Positions 45,917 to 55,521 of a DNA stretch of 64,000 bases are shown piece after piece (positions within the stretch are counted from its first letter, which is position 1; each line of letters opens with the position of its first letter). A program made the position numbers and the translations under genes. Origin of the DNA: Silicimonas algicola (GTDB taxonomy: Bacteria > Pseudomonadota > Alphaproteobacteria > Rhodobacterales > Rhodobacteraceae). Where the stretch lies: positions 241,149 through 305,148 of the forward strand of contig NZ_QGGV01000005.1 in assembly GCF_003148765.1 (NCBI RefSeq). The letters are read 5' to 3'. The notes beneath the pieces are model-generated. The model was given only the letters and a program-made list of their open reading frames with translations, was not told the origin of the DNA and made no database searches.

Positions 45917-46741
45917 CGCGATCGGGCTCTACGGCGCGCGACCTTGCTTGCCCGCCAGTTCGAAGCCGCCATCCGGCTCGTCCATGTCGTCGACGACGAT
46001 CAGCCGCGCCGGCTAGTGGACGCAGGGCGGGACGTGGCCTCGAGGCTTCTGCGCCAGATGGCGTCGACGCTCCGAGATGTTGACGGCGTGGCGTGCGAGA
46101 CGCGCATAATCCTCGCGTCCCCCTTCGTGGGCATCGTTCAGGCGGTGGCCGACACAGTACCCGACCTTCTTGTCCTCGGGTCGCATCGACGGCAGGTGCT
46201 CAGGGACGTGTTTGTCGGAACCACTGCGGAGCGGACGATCCGGTCGGTTGATTGCCCCGTCCTGATGGTGAACGCCACACCGGCCGGGCACTACCGGCAT
46301 GTGCTGCAGACGACCGATTTATCCGATCCTTCTCGCGACGGCTTGCAAAGGTTTAGGGCCCTCGGCGTAGGCGAGGGAGCCCGCAATTCATTGCTGTACC
46401 TGTTCGACGCGCCGGCGCTTCGACTAGCCATGGTGCATACGATGCCTCAGGACGACCAAAAAAAGTATCTCATGGACGAATTGACCGATGCCGCACGTGA
46501 ACTCGCAGCTTTTTCTGCTTTGGCTGGTTTGCACGATGTTCGTCATCTTGCGCGTTACGAGGCAACGGCGGCGCAACACGAGATTCTGAAAGTAGCCGAA
46601 GAAGAACACGCTGACTTGATCGTGTTGTCCACGAACGGCAGGGGCGGGATCGCAAAGGTACTGATTGGCAGCGTCACCGAGCGGGTACTCCGGAACTCAT
46701 ATGTGGACGTCCTCGCCGTCCCGTTGCGGCGACAGAGGTAA
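45917..46741 (+). pseudogene. Universal stress protein (two USP domains), 5' end lost
   Basis: The frame from about 45917 (DRALRRATLLARQFEAAIRL through VPLRRQR) is a tandem UspA protein of about 275 residues. The normal first beta strand and start (about 15 residues) are replaced by SLC13 sequence. The first domain has DLLVLGSHRRQVLRDVFVGT, the second DLIVLSTNGRGGIAKVLIGS with the G-2x-G-9x-G(S/T) nucleotide motif. No start codon with a ribosome site is apparent. It could be translated from an internal start but has lost strand 1 of domain 1. Confidence 0.75.
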
Positions 46742-46773
46742 AGGGCACGATCTGGACCGCAGTGGAGAACCGT

Positions 46774-47052
46774 TCAATCTTCGAGGGAAAGCCAGATCCG
46801 TCGCGCGATCTTGCGGGGCCCGCGTAGTGCTTCGCGAACGGTCATGAGCCGTTGTTCGATAGGCTGAGAAGCGTTCGGTTTCCCGGACTCGTGGGCCTCA
46901 AAGAGCACCTTACGCTTGCCGTCCGCCTCCACAAGAGACCATGTCTCTCGGCGTGATTTGCTGCCTTCATCAATCAACCGATCATGCAACCTCCTGATAC
47001 GCGTTAGCGATCGGGGAACGTCGTCGCCCTTGTGGCGGCCGTCGCCGGTCAT
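46774..47052 (-). CDS. Unknown small protein
   Basis: This is a 92-residue, basic, Arg-rich protein beginning MTGDGRHKGDDVPRSLTRIR with no membrane helix. The family is not recognised. Its start overlaps the stop of the membrane protein gene upstream by 4 bp (ATGA), which supports translation as a pair. Confidence 0.5.
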   Translation of the reverse strand: MTGDGRHKGDDVPRSLTRIRRLHDRLIDEGSKSRRETWSLVEADGKRKVLFEAHESGKPNASQPIEQRLMTVREALRGPRKIARRIWLSLED

Positions 47053-47351
47053 GTCCCAAGCATCGGATTGCCGAAGACCGCTGCGAGGAGATTGGCAACT
47101 TGGACCCCGATAAGAAGCATGAAGGCCGCCTCCACGAAAGCCATTGCCCAGATCCTCCTTATAAACATGCCGTCATAGTAGGCCCAGACGAGCGCCACTA
47201 TGTAGGAAACGCCGTTAAGCTTAAGGTTGGCTTCTGCATCCTCACCGATAAGTAGATAGAGCGCCGTCCCAAGCAGAATGCCGCGCCACACCAACGCGCC
47301 GGTGGCAGGTAGCGTACCTGCGTCAATCCCAGTTCTTTGCAGTCGCTCCAC
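47049..47351 (-). CDS. Small membrane protein
   Basis: This 100-residue protein has three or four hydrophobic segments (ALVWRGILLGTALYLLIG, VSYIVALVWAYYDGMFI and AMAFVEAAFMLLIGVQVANL). The start is a GTG at 47349-47351. It overlaps the next gene by 4 bp. No family recognised. Confidence 0.55.
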   Translation of the reverse strand: MERLQRTGIDAGTLPATGALVWRGILLGTALYLLIGEDAEANLKLNGVSYIVALVWAYYDGMFIRRIWAMAFVEAAFMLLIGVQVANLLAAVFGNPMLGT

Positions 47352-47870
47352 GAGCCCGCCCCAAAAGTCTCGTCTTGTTCATGCCTCTTTCTTACCAGAT
47401 TACATCGATTGACACCACGCCAACGGTGTACTGCGCGGACGAAGGACGTGACCTTCTACTCGGCGACGAAAGCGGGGAGGAAGGCGGCGTTGCCGGAAGT
47501 TGGCGCGGATTGGCGATCGCCCTGAACGCACCCGCAAACACGGTATGAGGACACGGCGGCGCCACGGGCACCGCGACGAGATACAAGGGCAGACGTGAGG
47601 GGTGATGATCGAGCGAGGCTGCTGCCAGGACACCCGAGCTTCTACCCGGAAATCAAAGTTCGATGATCTGATCGAGACCTGCAAGCGGACTTCATCAGGG
47701 CCAGCGGTCAGATGTACCCGCATAAAGGCGGGAGAAATGACCGCAACCTGCTTCGCTCCCCATGCTCACGAGACCCTAGCAACAACGGAACCGTCTTCAA
47801 ATGACAGTACCCACCGAACGGCTCTTTCCGAGGAGATCGTGTCAGTCGGCAGGGCTTCTGAAATAAGAGA
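47352..47870. other. 519-bp gap, no gene seen
   Basis: Open frames on both strands here are short and lack ribosome sites or motifs. It separates two minus-strand transcription units. Confidence 0.4.
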
Positions 47871-48314
47871 TCATTGGACCTTCTGCCCTTCAGCGGCATC
47901 GTGGGGATCTACACGAAGCACGGTCAGCACCCGACGCTTACCATCCCTGATCTCCCAGTGAAGCGAGGCACCCTCGGCCAGGCCGATCAGGGCGACCCCG
48001 ATCGGCGTCAGGATCGAAATCCGGCCGCGCGCGATGTCTGCGTCCTCGGGAAAAACCAGGGTGACCGTCTTCTCCTGACCGGTAGTTTCGTCGCGGTAAG
48101 TGACCGCGCGGCCGATTGCCACTACGTAAGGCGGAAGTTTCGCCATTGGAACGATACGGGCACGGACGATCTCGTCGAGCAGCCTGTCGGCGAGGTCTGG
48201 GTTTCGCCGGATCGCGCCCTCGGCAAGTGCCTCGAGCCTATCCAGGCAGTTGGCGCCGATGATGATCCTGGGTCGCCGGGCGGTATCGCGTGAGGCGGAG
48301 CGTGGTAAGGTCAT
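47871..48314 (-). CDS. rnk: Regulator of nucleoside diphosphate kinase (Rnk), GreA/B-like
   Basis: This 147-residue protein has a short N-terminal helical part (LDRLEALAEGAIRRNPDLAD) and a C-terminal GreA/GreB FKBP-like domain: AIGRAVTYRDETTGQEKTVT, LVFPEDADIARGRISILTPI and GVALIGLAEGASLHWE. Rnk binds RNA polymerase through the secondary channel without cleaving RNA. It is downstream of a divergent paralogue on the same strand (81-bp gap). Confidence 0.85.
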   Translation of the reverse strand: MTLPRSASRDTARRPRIIIGANCLDRLEALAEGAIRRNPDLADRLLDEIVRARIVPMAKLPPYVVAIGRAVTYRDETTGQEKTVTLVFPEDADIARGRISILTPIGVALIGLAEGASLHWEIRDGKRRVLTVLRVDPHDAAEGQKVQ

Positions 48315-48395
48315 TGAGTTCTCCTTTCCGGCACCGTTGGCGCGGAATGTGATGTGGGTATGCAGACTACTGAGACCGCCGGTGGCGGATGACGG

Positions 48396-48863
48396 TCAGC
48401 CAGCGTCTTGATCTGACGGCGGGCTCACATCGAGCACGACGAGCACGTCTATACTCCCGTCGTCTCGCAGCAGTGGCACCTTCTGTAGCTTCCGCATCCC
48501 GATCAGGGTTGCCCCCAGCAGGGATGCAACGAGAACGTGTCCTGGCAGCGGCACCGGACGCATGGTGAGCACGCCCGAGCGCGATCCCTCGCCGCTGATC
48601 ATGTAGGTGACCTGGCGTCCAGCCACGACCATCTCGGGCGGGGCCGGTTCCCTTGCGCCGCGCGATATCCGCAGCTTGTGGTGCAGGAGCCCGTTCAGAA
48701 GGGGTGGATTTGGCGCATTCCTGGTCTTCAGATGACGCAGCAGGCGCTCGATACCGACGCGGTCGTCAACCGTGAGGTAGAACCCGGTCTCGATAGCAGA
48801 TGGTTCGAATAGTGATCGAAAGTCACTGCCTGAAGGCAGGTGAGTGATCCTGGTGACGGTCAT
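48396..48863 (-). CDS. Second Rnk/GreA C-terminal-like protein
   Basis: This 155-residue protein carries a GreA/B C-terminal-like domain (EMVVAGRQVTYMISGEGSRS, then MRPVPLPGHVLVASLLGATL) with an N-terminal helical region longer than in Rnk. It lacks the EDAD-type acidic loop seen in the neighbouring Rnk. It is probably a diverged paralogue. A perfect 11-bp hairpin lies about 56 bp upstream of its start. Confidence 0.65.
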   Translation of the reverse strand: MTVTRITHLPSGSDFRSLFEPSAIETGFYLTVDDRVGIERLLRHLKTRNAPNPPLLNGLLHHKLRISRGAREPAPPEMVVAGRQVTYMISGEGSRSGVLTMRPVPLPGHVLVASLLGATLIGMRKLQKVPLLRDDGSIDVLVVLDVSPPSDQDAG

Positions 48864-48918
48864 GATGTATCTCCCGGGGCGACGAAGCCCTCGTTCTCAA
48901 TTCAAGAATGTGAGAAAG

Positions 48919-48961
48919 CCCCGGGTGGTGGAAGGCGCACTTATGCGCGGACCACCCGGGG
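48919..48961 (-). promoter_or_regulatory. Large hairpin upstream of the Rnk-like gene
   Basis: A perfect 11-bp stem (CCCCGGGTGGT / ACCACCCGGGG) encloses a smaller GCGCA/TGCGC hairpin. On the minus strand it is followed by CTTTCTC and then the leader of the gene at 48863. It may be an attenuator, a 5'-UTR element or the end of a small RNA. The rest of 48864-49171 shows no gene. Confidence 0.5.
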
Positions 48962-49171
48962 ACGCGGGCGGTTCAGAAGCAGAAACCGGAAAAGATTCTC
49001 ATGCTTGACCATCAGAAGAACGTAAACACTAAGCGTAATTTGTCAATCCCAAAGACTCGAACCTGACATCAATTACATGAGACTTCCAAAACGCCATTCA
49101 CTTGCACGCGTCGCAAGAAAAAACAGACCGAATTCGTGGCATTCTCCTTATCCGTGATCGGTGCCTTGAGT

Positions 49172-49654
49172 TCATTTAGCCGTGGCGCCCAGCATCCAGG
49201 CGGCCCTCTCGTGGAAGGCTCCCCGCGCTGCCGCGAGATCTGCGGTCACGGGGTCGCCCGCGCACTCGGCGGTCTCGACGAGCGCGCGTAGACGCGCTGC
49301 CAGCCGATTGTGACTGAACACAAGACTTTCGACCATTTCGATTGCCGTTACTTCAGTATGTTGCGAACCGACCATTTGTCCGAAAAGTGCTGCCGAACCG
49401 ATGTGCGCGGGATGGTCCAGTGTCCTTATTCGCTCAGCCATCGCATCCACTGCCGCAAACATATCTGTTACGTGGACTTCGGTCATTCGGCGAACCGAGT
49501 AAAATAGCGACCCTGTTACGTTCCAGCGACAAAGCTGAGACTCGAGAACGAGTTGATATGTCTCGACAAGGGCTTCTGCCAGCTTTCGTGCCACAGCTGC
49601 TGTATTGTAAACGTTTGGCAGCTCTTTTTCACCCAACTCATGATCAATTCGCAT
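49172..49654 (-). CDS. Dps/ferritin-like protein with altered ferroxidase ligands
   Basis: This 160-residue helical protein aligns with Dps (DNA-protecting mini-ferritin) in its layout: LAEALVETYQLVLESQLCRW, then NVTGSLFY, AAVDAMAERIRTLDHPAHIG and the last helix. The normal HWN His is Arg here (CRWNVTG), and the expected second His is Arg too (YSVRRMTE). The Asp and Glu of the VDAMAERI helix remain. Iron oxidation may therefore be impaired. The start is the ATG at 49652-49654. Confidence 0.75.
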   Translation of the reverse strand: MRIDHELGEKELPNVYNTAAVARKLAEALVETYQLVLESQLCRWNVTGSLFYSVRRMTEVHVTDMFAAVDAMAERIRTLDHPAHIGSAALFGQMVGSQHTEVTAIEMVESLVFSHNRLAARLRALVETAECAGDPVTADLAAARGAFHERAAWMLGATAK

Positions 49655-49755
49655 TTGTTTCTCCAGTCATCTACGAACCAGATCTGCAAAGAGACCTGGC
49701 CTCTATTTTTAGCCGTGATGCTCTTGGAATGCGGAAAGCTTGCCGCATTCGCGAA

Positions 49756-50037
49756 TTAACGTGCTATTGGATGCGCGGCGGTGACTCCGAACATACCGCC
49801 AATGACGCCGTAGGCGATGAAGCTCATCGTGAGCGCGGTTATGGCGGGGTGAGACAGATAGAGCGGTCTCGAACAGTTCGTGGCGGGTCGGCAGGAGGGC
49901 TCCACCGGGGCGGCGCGACCACCATCATCTTCCCACCGGGCCAAGGCCTTGGCGCTCGGCTCCACAACCCAGACTTTGTCCTCTGGCTGGAACATTAGCG
50001 GAAACAGATCTTCGAAATCTGCTTTGCAGATCATCAT
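49756..50037 (-). CDS. Small protein with C-terminal membrane helix
   Basis: This 93-residue protein starts at the ATG 50035-50037 with GGAG upstream. It has an acidic N-terminus (MMICKADFEDLFPLMFQPED) and one hydrophobic helix near the end (ITALTMSFIAYGVIGGMFGV). No family recognised. It lies between DUF1127 and Dps-like genes on the same strand. Confidence 0.5.
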   Translation of the reverse strand: MMICKADFEDLFPLMFQPEDKVWVVEPSAKALARWEDDGGRAAPVEPSCRPATNCSRPLYLSHPAITALTMSFIAYGVIGGMFGVTAAHPIAR

Positions 50038-50122
50038 TTCTACACTCCATTCGTTCGAACAGCGTTTCCACGCGATGGGAGCGCCCGCTGCTATGCAGTG
50101 GCGCTCGCATTGTCCGTGAATG

Positions 50123-50431
50123 CTAAGTTGCGGGACGGACGCAACGCGTCTCGACGCGCTCCACTTCCGAAGAGACCGGGCGCATGCCCAGCTCGCGATT
50201 GGTGAAACCGTCAACGACGCGCGCGATATCGCCTCGCTCTATCCCGATGTCCCGCAGCAGATGGTCGTCCATTCTTTGCAGCGTCGCGAACATCTTGCGG
50301 CGCTTCCAGTTGCGGATGGCTGTCCGGAACCAGAGACGTATGGCGCCGGGCCTGCAGACCCCGTCGCGCTGACCGGAGGTGCGAGATCGGGGCAGTGGAG
50401 GAGTGTGAGGTTTGAAGATGTAGGTGTGCAT
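50123..50431 (-). CDS. DUF1127 domain-containing protein
   Basis: This 102-residue protein carries the DUF1127 core FRTAIRNWKRRKMFATLQRM followed by DDHLLRDIGIERGDIARVVD. It has a 30-residue N-terminal extension and an Arg-rich tail. Small DUF1127 proteins in Alphaproteobacteria take part in phosphate, carbon and RNA metabolism and are often stress-induced. Confidence 0.82.
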   Translation of the reverse strand: MHTYIFKPHTPPLPRSRTSGQRDGVCRPGAIRLWFRTAIRNWKRRKMFATLQRMDDHLLRDIGIERGDIARVVDGFTNRELGMRPVSSEVERVETRCVRPAT

Positions 50432-51053
50432 GACGTGCTCCGTGACAAGGAGTTACAACCGAGACGCTCGCGCAACGACCGACGGTCCGGCCGCACAGGC
50501 GCAAACCGGCCACTTTGGCACGTTCGTCATTCCGACTGATCTGTATGAGATCGAGAAATACCCCGTGGCGCGGACAGGCAAGCGGCCCAGTCCGGCCCGG
50601 GGCTACCGGCGGTTCAGTGTGTTTCCTGCGTAAAGCAGGAACCTCGTATGAAGACTGAACTTGGTCATGACTTGCATATCGGCCATCCGGTAATGCTTAT
50701 CAAGGGCGCGACGCGGCCTGCGACGTTCTGGCGCCATTCCACCAGTGCTTGTGTGTGAGGGTCTTGGCCAATTGCCTTGGAGACCGTCCAATGACCTCAC
50801 CTTCCGTCACCCGATGACGACGCGACCCCTTCAAGCGTCTTCTCAGAAGAACCGTCGGGTTTGATACGTTTTCGGAGGCCGGTTGGTTTTGGCGTCCTCC
50901 GAGACATTTCCTCTCGCAGATAACTATCTTACGTCCGTGGGCAAAAAGCAGGGATGTCGAGGGCGTCCTGGCCAAGGCACTCTGGCGGATTTACATCCGC
51001 GTGGTGGTCGTACCGGGGGGCGTGGAACAAAGCTGTGTCACGACTAATGGTGT
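50432..51053. other. 622-bp gap with a small hairpin
   Basis: No convincing gene. A 7-bp hairpin (TTCCTGC / GCAGGAA, 50623-50641) is present. Short frames on both strands lack motifs. Confidence 0.4.
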
Positions 51054-51686
51054 TCAGCCCATATTGTCGGGGTTGCAGCCCGGACGCGATCTGTAAGTCG
51101 GCAAGGCCCAGCCTAGTGCCAGCCCGATGCCTCGGATTGCAAGGGCGGCGACGAATCCTGCGACAGCAGAAACGGGTTCTGTCAGACCCACAACGTCAGC
51201 TACAACGAAAGCAACGGCTCCGGCGAGGGCAGCTGTTACGTAGATCTCACGCCGGAGAAGGACCGAGGGTTCATTCGCGAGCACATCGCGAAGAATCCCG
51301 CCTAGGGTGCCCGTCAGCGTACCCATGACAATGGCGACGACGGGCGAACCCGTTGCGAGAAGACCCTTATAGGCGCCGAAGACGCAGTAGGCGGACAGCG
51401 CGACGGCATCCAGCCACAGAAGCCATCGGTAGCGTGACTCCAAGAGATGCGCCGTGAAATAGATCATCGTGGCCGTGATTCCGCAGACCAGAATGTAGAT
51501 GGGCTCAATGACCCAGAAAACGCTGACGCCAAGGATGAGGTCTCGAACAGTTCCTCCGCCGACACCAGTAACGGCTGCCAGGAACAGGAAACCGATGATA
51601 TCGAGCTGTTTACGGGACGCGGAAAGGGCGCCTGTGGCGGCGAATAGACCGACGCCAACGAAATCAAGCACCACCATGGCATTCAT
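51054..51686 (-). CDS. TRIC/UPF0126-type cation channel family protein
   Basis: This 210-residue protein has seven hydrophobic helices arranged as two repeats. Family signatures are LFAATGALSASRKQLDIIGF, VTGVGGGTVRDLILG and GTLTGTLGGILRDVLANEPS; the paired GGG-x-RD motifs are characteristic. Prokaryotic TRIC proteins are trimeric K+ channels. I chose the ATG at 51684-51686, with GAGGAG upstream. Confidence 0.9.
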   Translation of the reverse strand: MNAMVVLDFVGVGLFAATGALSASRKQLDIIGFLFLAAVTGVGGGTVRDLILGVSVFWVIEPIYILVCGITATMIYFTAHLLESRYRWLLWLDAVALSAYCVFGAYKGLLATGSPVVAIVMGTLTGTLGGILRDVLANEPSVLLRREIYVTAALAGAVAFVVADVVGLTEPVSAVAGFVAALAIRGIGLALGWALPTYRSRPGCNPDNMG

Positions 51687-51935
51687 CGCTGCACTCCTCG
51701 GCAAAAGATGGACATGATGGTTGCCGTCACGAACACTCCCGGAACGATACACCCGATGGAGGAATAGCGGAGACAACTACTTCGTTGCGGCCCACTCTCC
51801 AGATTGGCATTCGCCTGGGAGGCCGGCACGAAGTCTCAGCCATCATTCTGCAAGTTACCTGTCCAATCGACAAGACGGCCTGTAAGGATTCTGCGATGCA
51901 ACGCATGTTCGATCACCTCGGCCGCCACCTTGCGC

Positions 51936-52272
51936 TCAGGCGCCGACCGCCATTTTCAGTGAGGTTGGGCTCACCGGCTTCGAGAGGAGCAAGCTACCCT
52001 CCGGCATCTCACTCGCTGTCGGTTCCCTGCCACCGGAAAGGATGAGGATCCGGCAGTTCGGGAGATGATCGCAGATTCTGAACGCAAGCGTCAGCCTATT
52101 CACCGGTCCAGGCATGTCCACGTCGGTCACGACCAAGTCAAAGGTCCCGACATCTTCGAGAATGGCAAGGGCCTGGCCACCATCTCCTGCCTCCCACACC
52201 TCGAATCCCTCTCTTTCCAGGGTCCAGGCCATGTCCATACGGATGAGAGACTCGTCCTAGAAGGATTTTCAC
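51936..52272 (-). pseudogene. Single-domain response regulator, frameshifted at its start
   Basis: From GTG 52270-52272 the frame reads VKILLGRVSHP. After a shift at about 52255 it continues DESLIRMDMAWTLEREGFEV, then LVVTDVDMPG with the phospho-Asp, and ends LLLSKPVSP. About five bases are missing where VEDE should be encoded, so the acidic pocket is broken. It diverges from a frameshifted HWE kinase. Confidence 0.72.
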
Positions 52273-52683
52273 CTGAACCTCCAGCTCGCCGTGCCACCCT
52301 ATTGGTCCGTCGACGGATGAGGGAAATGCGACGCTTAGAGCTTGAACAGCCCTGATGTCTCGCGGTTCCCAGATGTGCATTGCAGCCCGGATGGTGCGTC
52401 TCAGCGAGGCTCCGGTCTCGGCGAGACCTGCACTACCCGGCCTGGCCTCACGCTTCGTCTGAGAAATGCTCCCGCACGGGTTGCTCCACCGTCATTGCAG
52501 ATCCGACGCTGAACCTTGAGAGGCTGGATGGCTTCACACCTTGCCAAAGTGGTTGTGCTTGTCTGGGGCCCCTGTATTTTTGGGTGCAAGGTATTTTTCA
52601 GCTTCGCTTCTTTCTACTCGGTTCGGTTTGCGTCTGCTCTTCTGCAGCCATTGTGGTCTTACCCAACGCCAGGGGTCGTCATC
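52273..52683. other. Gap between frameshifted receiver and kinase
   Basis: No gene seen. It contains the upstream regions of the two divergent remnants. An in-frame extension of the kinase to 52528 exists but lacks a ribosome site. Confidence 0.35.
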
Positions 52684-53672
52684 TTGAAGAAGCTGCACCC
52701 GGCAGAGAACGTGCTCGGCGTTCATTGGCCGCCTCCGGGATCTTGGCCGGCCTGGCTCCGGGCTGCTGGACTGATTGTTGCGGCGTCGATCCTCAAGCCT
52801 CTGCTCGAGTACGCCGGCGGGGAGCCCCTGCCGCCCTACATTACCTTCTATCCGGCAGTCGTCATCGCGGCCTTCGGCGGCGGGCCGATCGTCGGCGTCG
52901 TCACGGCACTCGGAACTGTCGTTGCCGCTTGGGTACTTTACGGATCCGTTCCGCAGGCGCTCGTGAATCTCTCGTCCGAGATGATCTACACGGTCACGTC
53001 TGTCTTCTTGGCGTGGTCCGTCGGCCGGGCCCGTCTGGCGTTGGAATTAGCAAGTGCGTTGCGTGAGCGGCAGGAGTATACCGGCGGGAGTCGGTCCACA
53101 GGATCAAGAACCTCATCGCGGTCGTTCTCGCGCTGGTTCGGAAGGTCTCGCGTGAAGTCGACAGCGTCGACCAGTTCCGGGATTTCATGACCGCTCGTCT
53201 TTATGGCGTTGATGTAGCCCAAAAAGTGCTGGTGCAGGGCGACTGGCAGGCAGCTTCACTTAACACTGTCATCGACACCTCCCTCGCACCTTTTCTGAGT
53301 AATCCGGGTCTGACTCTTGATCGCGGACCCGATGCGACGATCCCGGCGGAGGCGGTCGGCGGGCTCGCGATGGCGCTCTACGAACTGTGCACGAACTCGA
53401 TGAAGTATGGGGCGCTCGCTGAAGGCCGTGGCCCCGTCGTCCTGTCGCGGTCCGTTCATGGTCAGACTGTCGTCCTGGAATGGGAGGAGAGCGCTCCCAC
53501 TGATCCCGACGCAAGCGAGAGCTTCGGTACGCGTCTCATTCGATCTTCGCTTGTGGGGGTGCGGGGGGGGGGGCGCGTCGAGTATAATGTGGCCGCGGGG
53601 CGCGTGCATGCCGAGTTTTCCTGGCCGGACGCCTCCCTCGTGGCCGCGTCACCCTCTGAACGAACGGCCTAG
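52684..53672 (+). pseudogene. Membrane HWE histidine kinase, frameshifted
   Basis: The N-terminal part has DUF4118-like membrane helices (LLEYAGGEPLPPYITFYPAV, then VVTALGTVVAAWVLYGSVPQ). Near 53085 the frame breaks (RERQEYTGG). In the next frame the phospho-acceptor box RESVHRIKNLIAVVLALVRK appears, followed by an ATPase domain with ALYELCTNSMKYGALAEG and SFGTRLIRSS. An 11-base G run lies at 53563-53573 within the ATPase part. The start is uncertain (TTG 52684). Together with the broken receiver this two-component pair looks dead. Confidence 0.72.
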
Positions 53673-53905
53673 ACGAAATTCTCCGGATGAACGGCATCTG
53701 CAGCACGGCCAACCTACTAAGCGAGATGTAGATCGCCAGGTGCGACCTTCTGGCTCTTGCCAACGAAGGTTCTTCCTCAAGAATAATGACACGGGCCGGG
53801 GAAAGGCTGCGATATCCAACCTTCTATCAGCTTCGGTCAGAATACCTTTAGCGGCTTTTTGGAAAGTTGGCCCGCGCTTTCACGCAGGCCATTGTCTCCA
53901 TTAGT

Positions 53906-54334
53906 TCAGGCGCGGACGCGGAGCGCATCCCGAATGTCGATGAGAAGATCCTTTTCGGACGGACCTGTATCGACCGCGGGCGCGACATCGTCGTCCTTCG
54001 CTGCCGACGCCTTCACCCGGTTCACCATCTTCACCAGCATGAACACCACCCAGGCAATGATCAGGAAGTTGATGATCGCCGTGATGAACGAACCGTAGGC
54101 AAACACGGACGCCCCGGCATCGCGGGCCTGCTGCAGGCTCGCATACTCGCCGGCATCGAGCGTGACGAAAAGGTTAGAGAAGTCGACCCCGCCGGTGAAG
54201 AGCCCGATAAGCGGGTTGATCAGGTCGTCGACGAGCGACGTCACGATGGCCGTGAAGGCCGCACCGATGATGATGCCGACAGCCATGTCCATGACATTGC
54301 CCTTGGCAATGAAGTCCTTGAACTCCTGTATCAT
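53906..54334 (-). CDS. mscL: Large-conductance mechanosensitive channel
   Basis: This 142-residue channel has the MscL N-terminus ([20 protein letters not shown]) and TM1 pore helix ([20 protein letters not shown]). TM2 follows ([20 protein letters not shown], about residues 84-103), then a C-terminal acidic helix. The ATG at 54332-54334 has GGGAG upstream. It releases solutes under hypo-osmotic shock. Confidence 0.95.
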   Translation of the reverse strand: MIQEFKDFIAKGNVMDMAVGIIIGAAFTAIVTSLVDDLINPLIGLFTGGVDFSNLFVTLDAGEYASLQQARDAGASVFAYGSFITAIINFLIIAWVVFMLVKMVNRVKASAAKDDDVAPAVDTGPSEKDLLIDIRDALRVRA

Positions 54335-54716
54335 GTTCTCCCTCTCCCTGTGTTCCGACATCGTTCTTGTCCGGGCGCTCCAAGTCTCAGGAACCGCTTT
54401 CGAACGCCGACAAGACTGCATCCTCATGCCCACTTGCCGCAATACTATTAAAATACGTTAACAGCTCTTTGGCGTCGCTTACGGCAGGGTGGGGTCGCTT
54501 CGCGAACAAAAAAGGGGGAGGATCTCACATCTTCCGTTACTACATCGTCAGCGTGCGATGCACTGCTTCCGCAGCATTCGATGTCTTCGGACAATCGAGA
54601 TGACCGCGTCCCCTGTCCATTTTGTCTCCATCATAGTTGTGCTACCATTCCTTTGCTCCGTGGGGCACGATCGCGTCGCGGGACGCAAGCGAGCACCCAA
54701 CCTGAAAGGTTTTGCC
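54335..54716. other. 382-bp gap, no gene seen
   Basis: It holds the divergent upstream regions of mscL and the peptidoglycan-binding gene. A frame continuous with the latter extends to 54489 but has no ribosome site. Confidence 0.35.
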
Positions 54717-55262
54717 ATGTCGATTCTCAAACGCGGCCTCAAGGGAGCGCCCGTCAAGCGGCTTCAAACGAAACTTGGCATCGAGGCGGATGGAGACTTC
54801 GGCCCAGGTACCGAAAGGGCACTTCGGGACTTTCAAGCGTCGCACGACCTTGCCGTGGACGGTATCGCAGGCCCCGATACTTTCTCCGCCCTAGGACTTC
54901 CGGAGCTCGTGCTACTTCGCCGGGGGCTGGGTGGCGCTGCGGTGAAGAAGCTTCAGTCTGCCCTTGGCATCCATGCTGATGGGATATTTGGCGCGGGGAC
55001 GGAGAAGGCGGTGCGGGAGTTTCAGACCAGGAACGGCTTGGAGGCCGACGGGCTCGCCGGGCCGGAGACACTGACAAAGCTTGATGACTTTGATGAAATG
55101 ACACCGGAGGTCGCGAAGAAGGCAGCGGTTCAGCCGGGTGAGGAAAAATTCGAAGGCGAGCCCCTGCCTGAAATCAAGGGAGGCGACGCGGTGGCCGGCT
55201 CTACCATAGAAGTTCCTGAATCGAAGTCGGTCTGGGGCAAGGTAAAGGGCTGGTTTTCCTGA
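54717..55262 (+). CDS. Tandem peptidoglycan-binding domain protein
   Basis: This 181-residue protein has two PG_binding_1 repeats. The first is LKGAPVKRLQTKLGIEADGD with FGPGTERALRDFQ (about 8-55). The second is LGGAAVKKLQSALGIHADGI with FGAGTEKAVREFQ (about 70-120). The C-terminal tail is acidic. No signal peptide is visible from this start, so the cellular location is unclear. The ATG at 54717 has AAAGG upstream. Confidence 0.85.
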   Translation: MSILKRGLKGAPVKRLQTKLGIEADGDFGPGTERALRDFQASHDLAVDGIAGPDTFSALGLPELVLLRRGLGGAAVKKLQSALGIHADGIFGAGTEKAVREFQTRNGLEADGLAGPETLTKLDDFDEMTPEVAKKAAVQPGEEKFEGEPLPEIKGGDAVAGSTIEVPESKSVWGKVKGWFS

Positions 55263-55521
55263 AATTCAGGCATCGGATCGATGACACGCTGGGCGGACAT
55301 CGTGCTCGACCGGTGGACCGGAAAAGCACCGCGGCTCAGGTGCGCCTGGCCAGTCCTGAACGCTCATCGGGTCCGATCAGGCTTACGTCGGACGCGCTTG
55401 AGGCCGGCGCAACCGACAACACCGTTTGGCGCTCCCTTTGTTGCATTTCTTGCCATGGTTGGTCTGCGACGCCCGCAAAGTGAAGGCGGTCCTCGACACG
55501 TTCCCGGGACCGTGCATTAGG

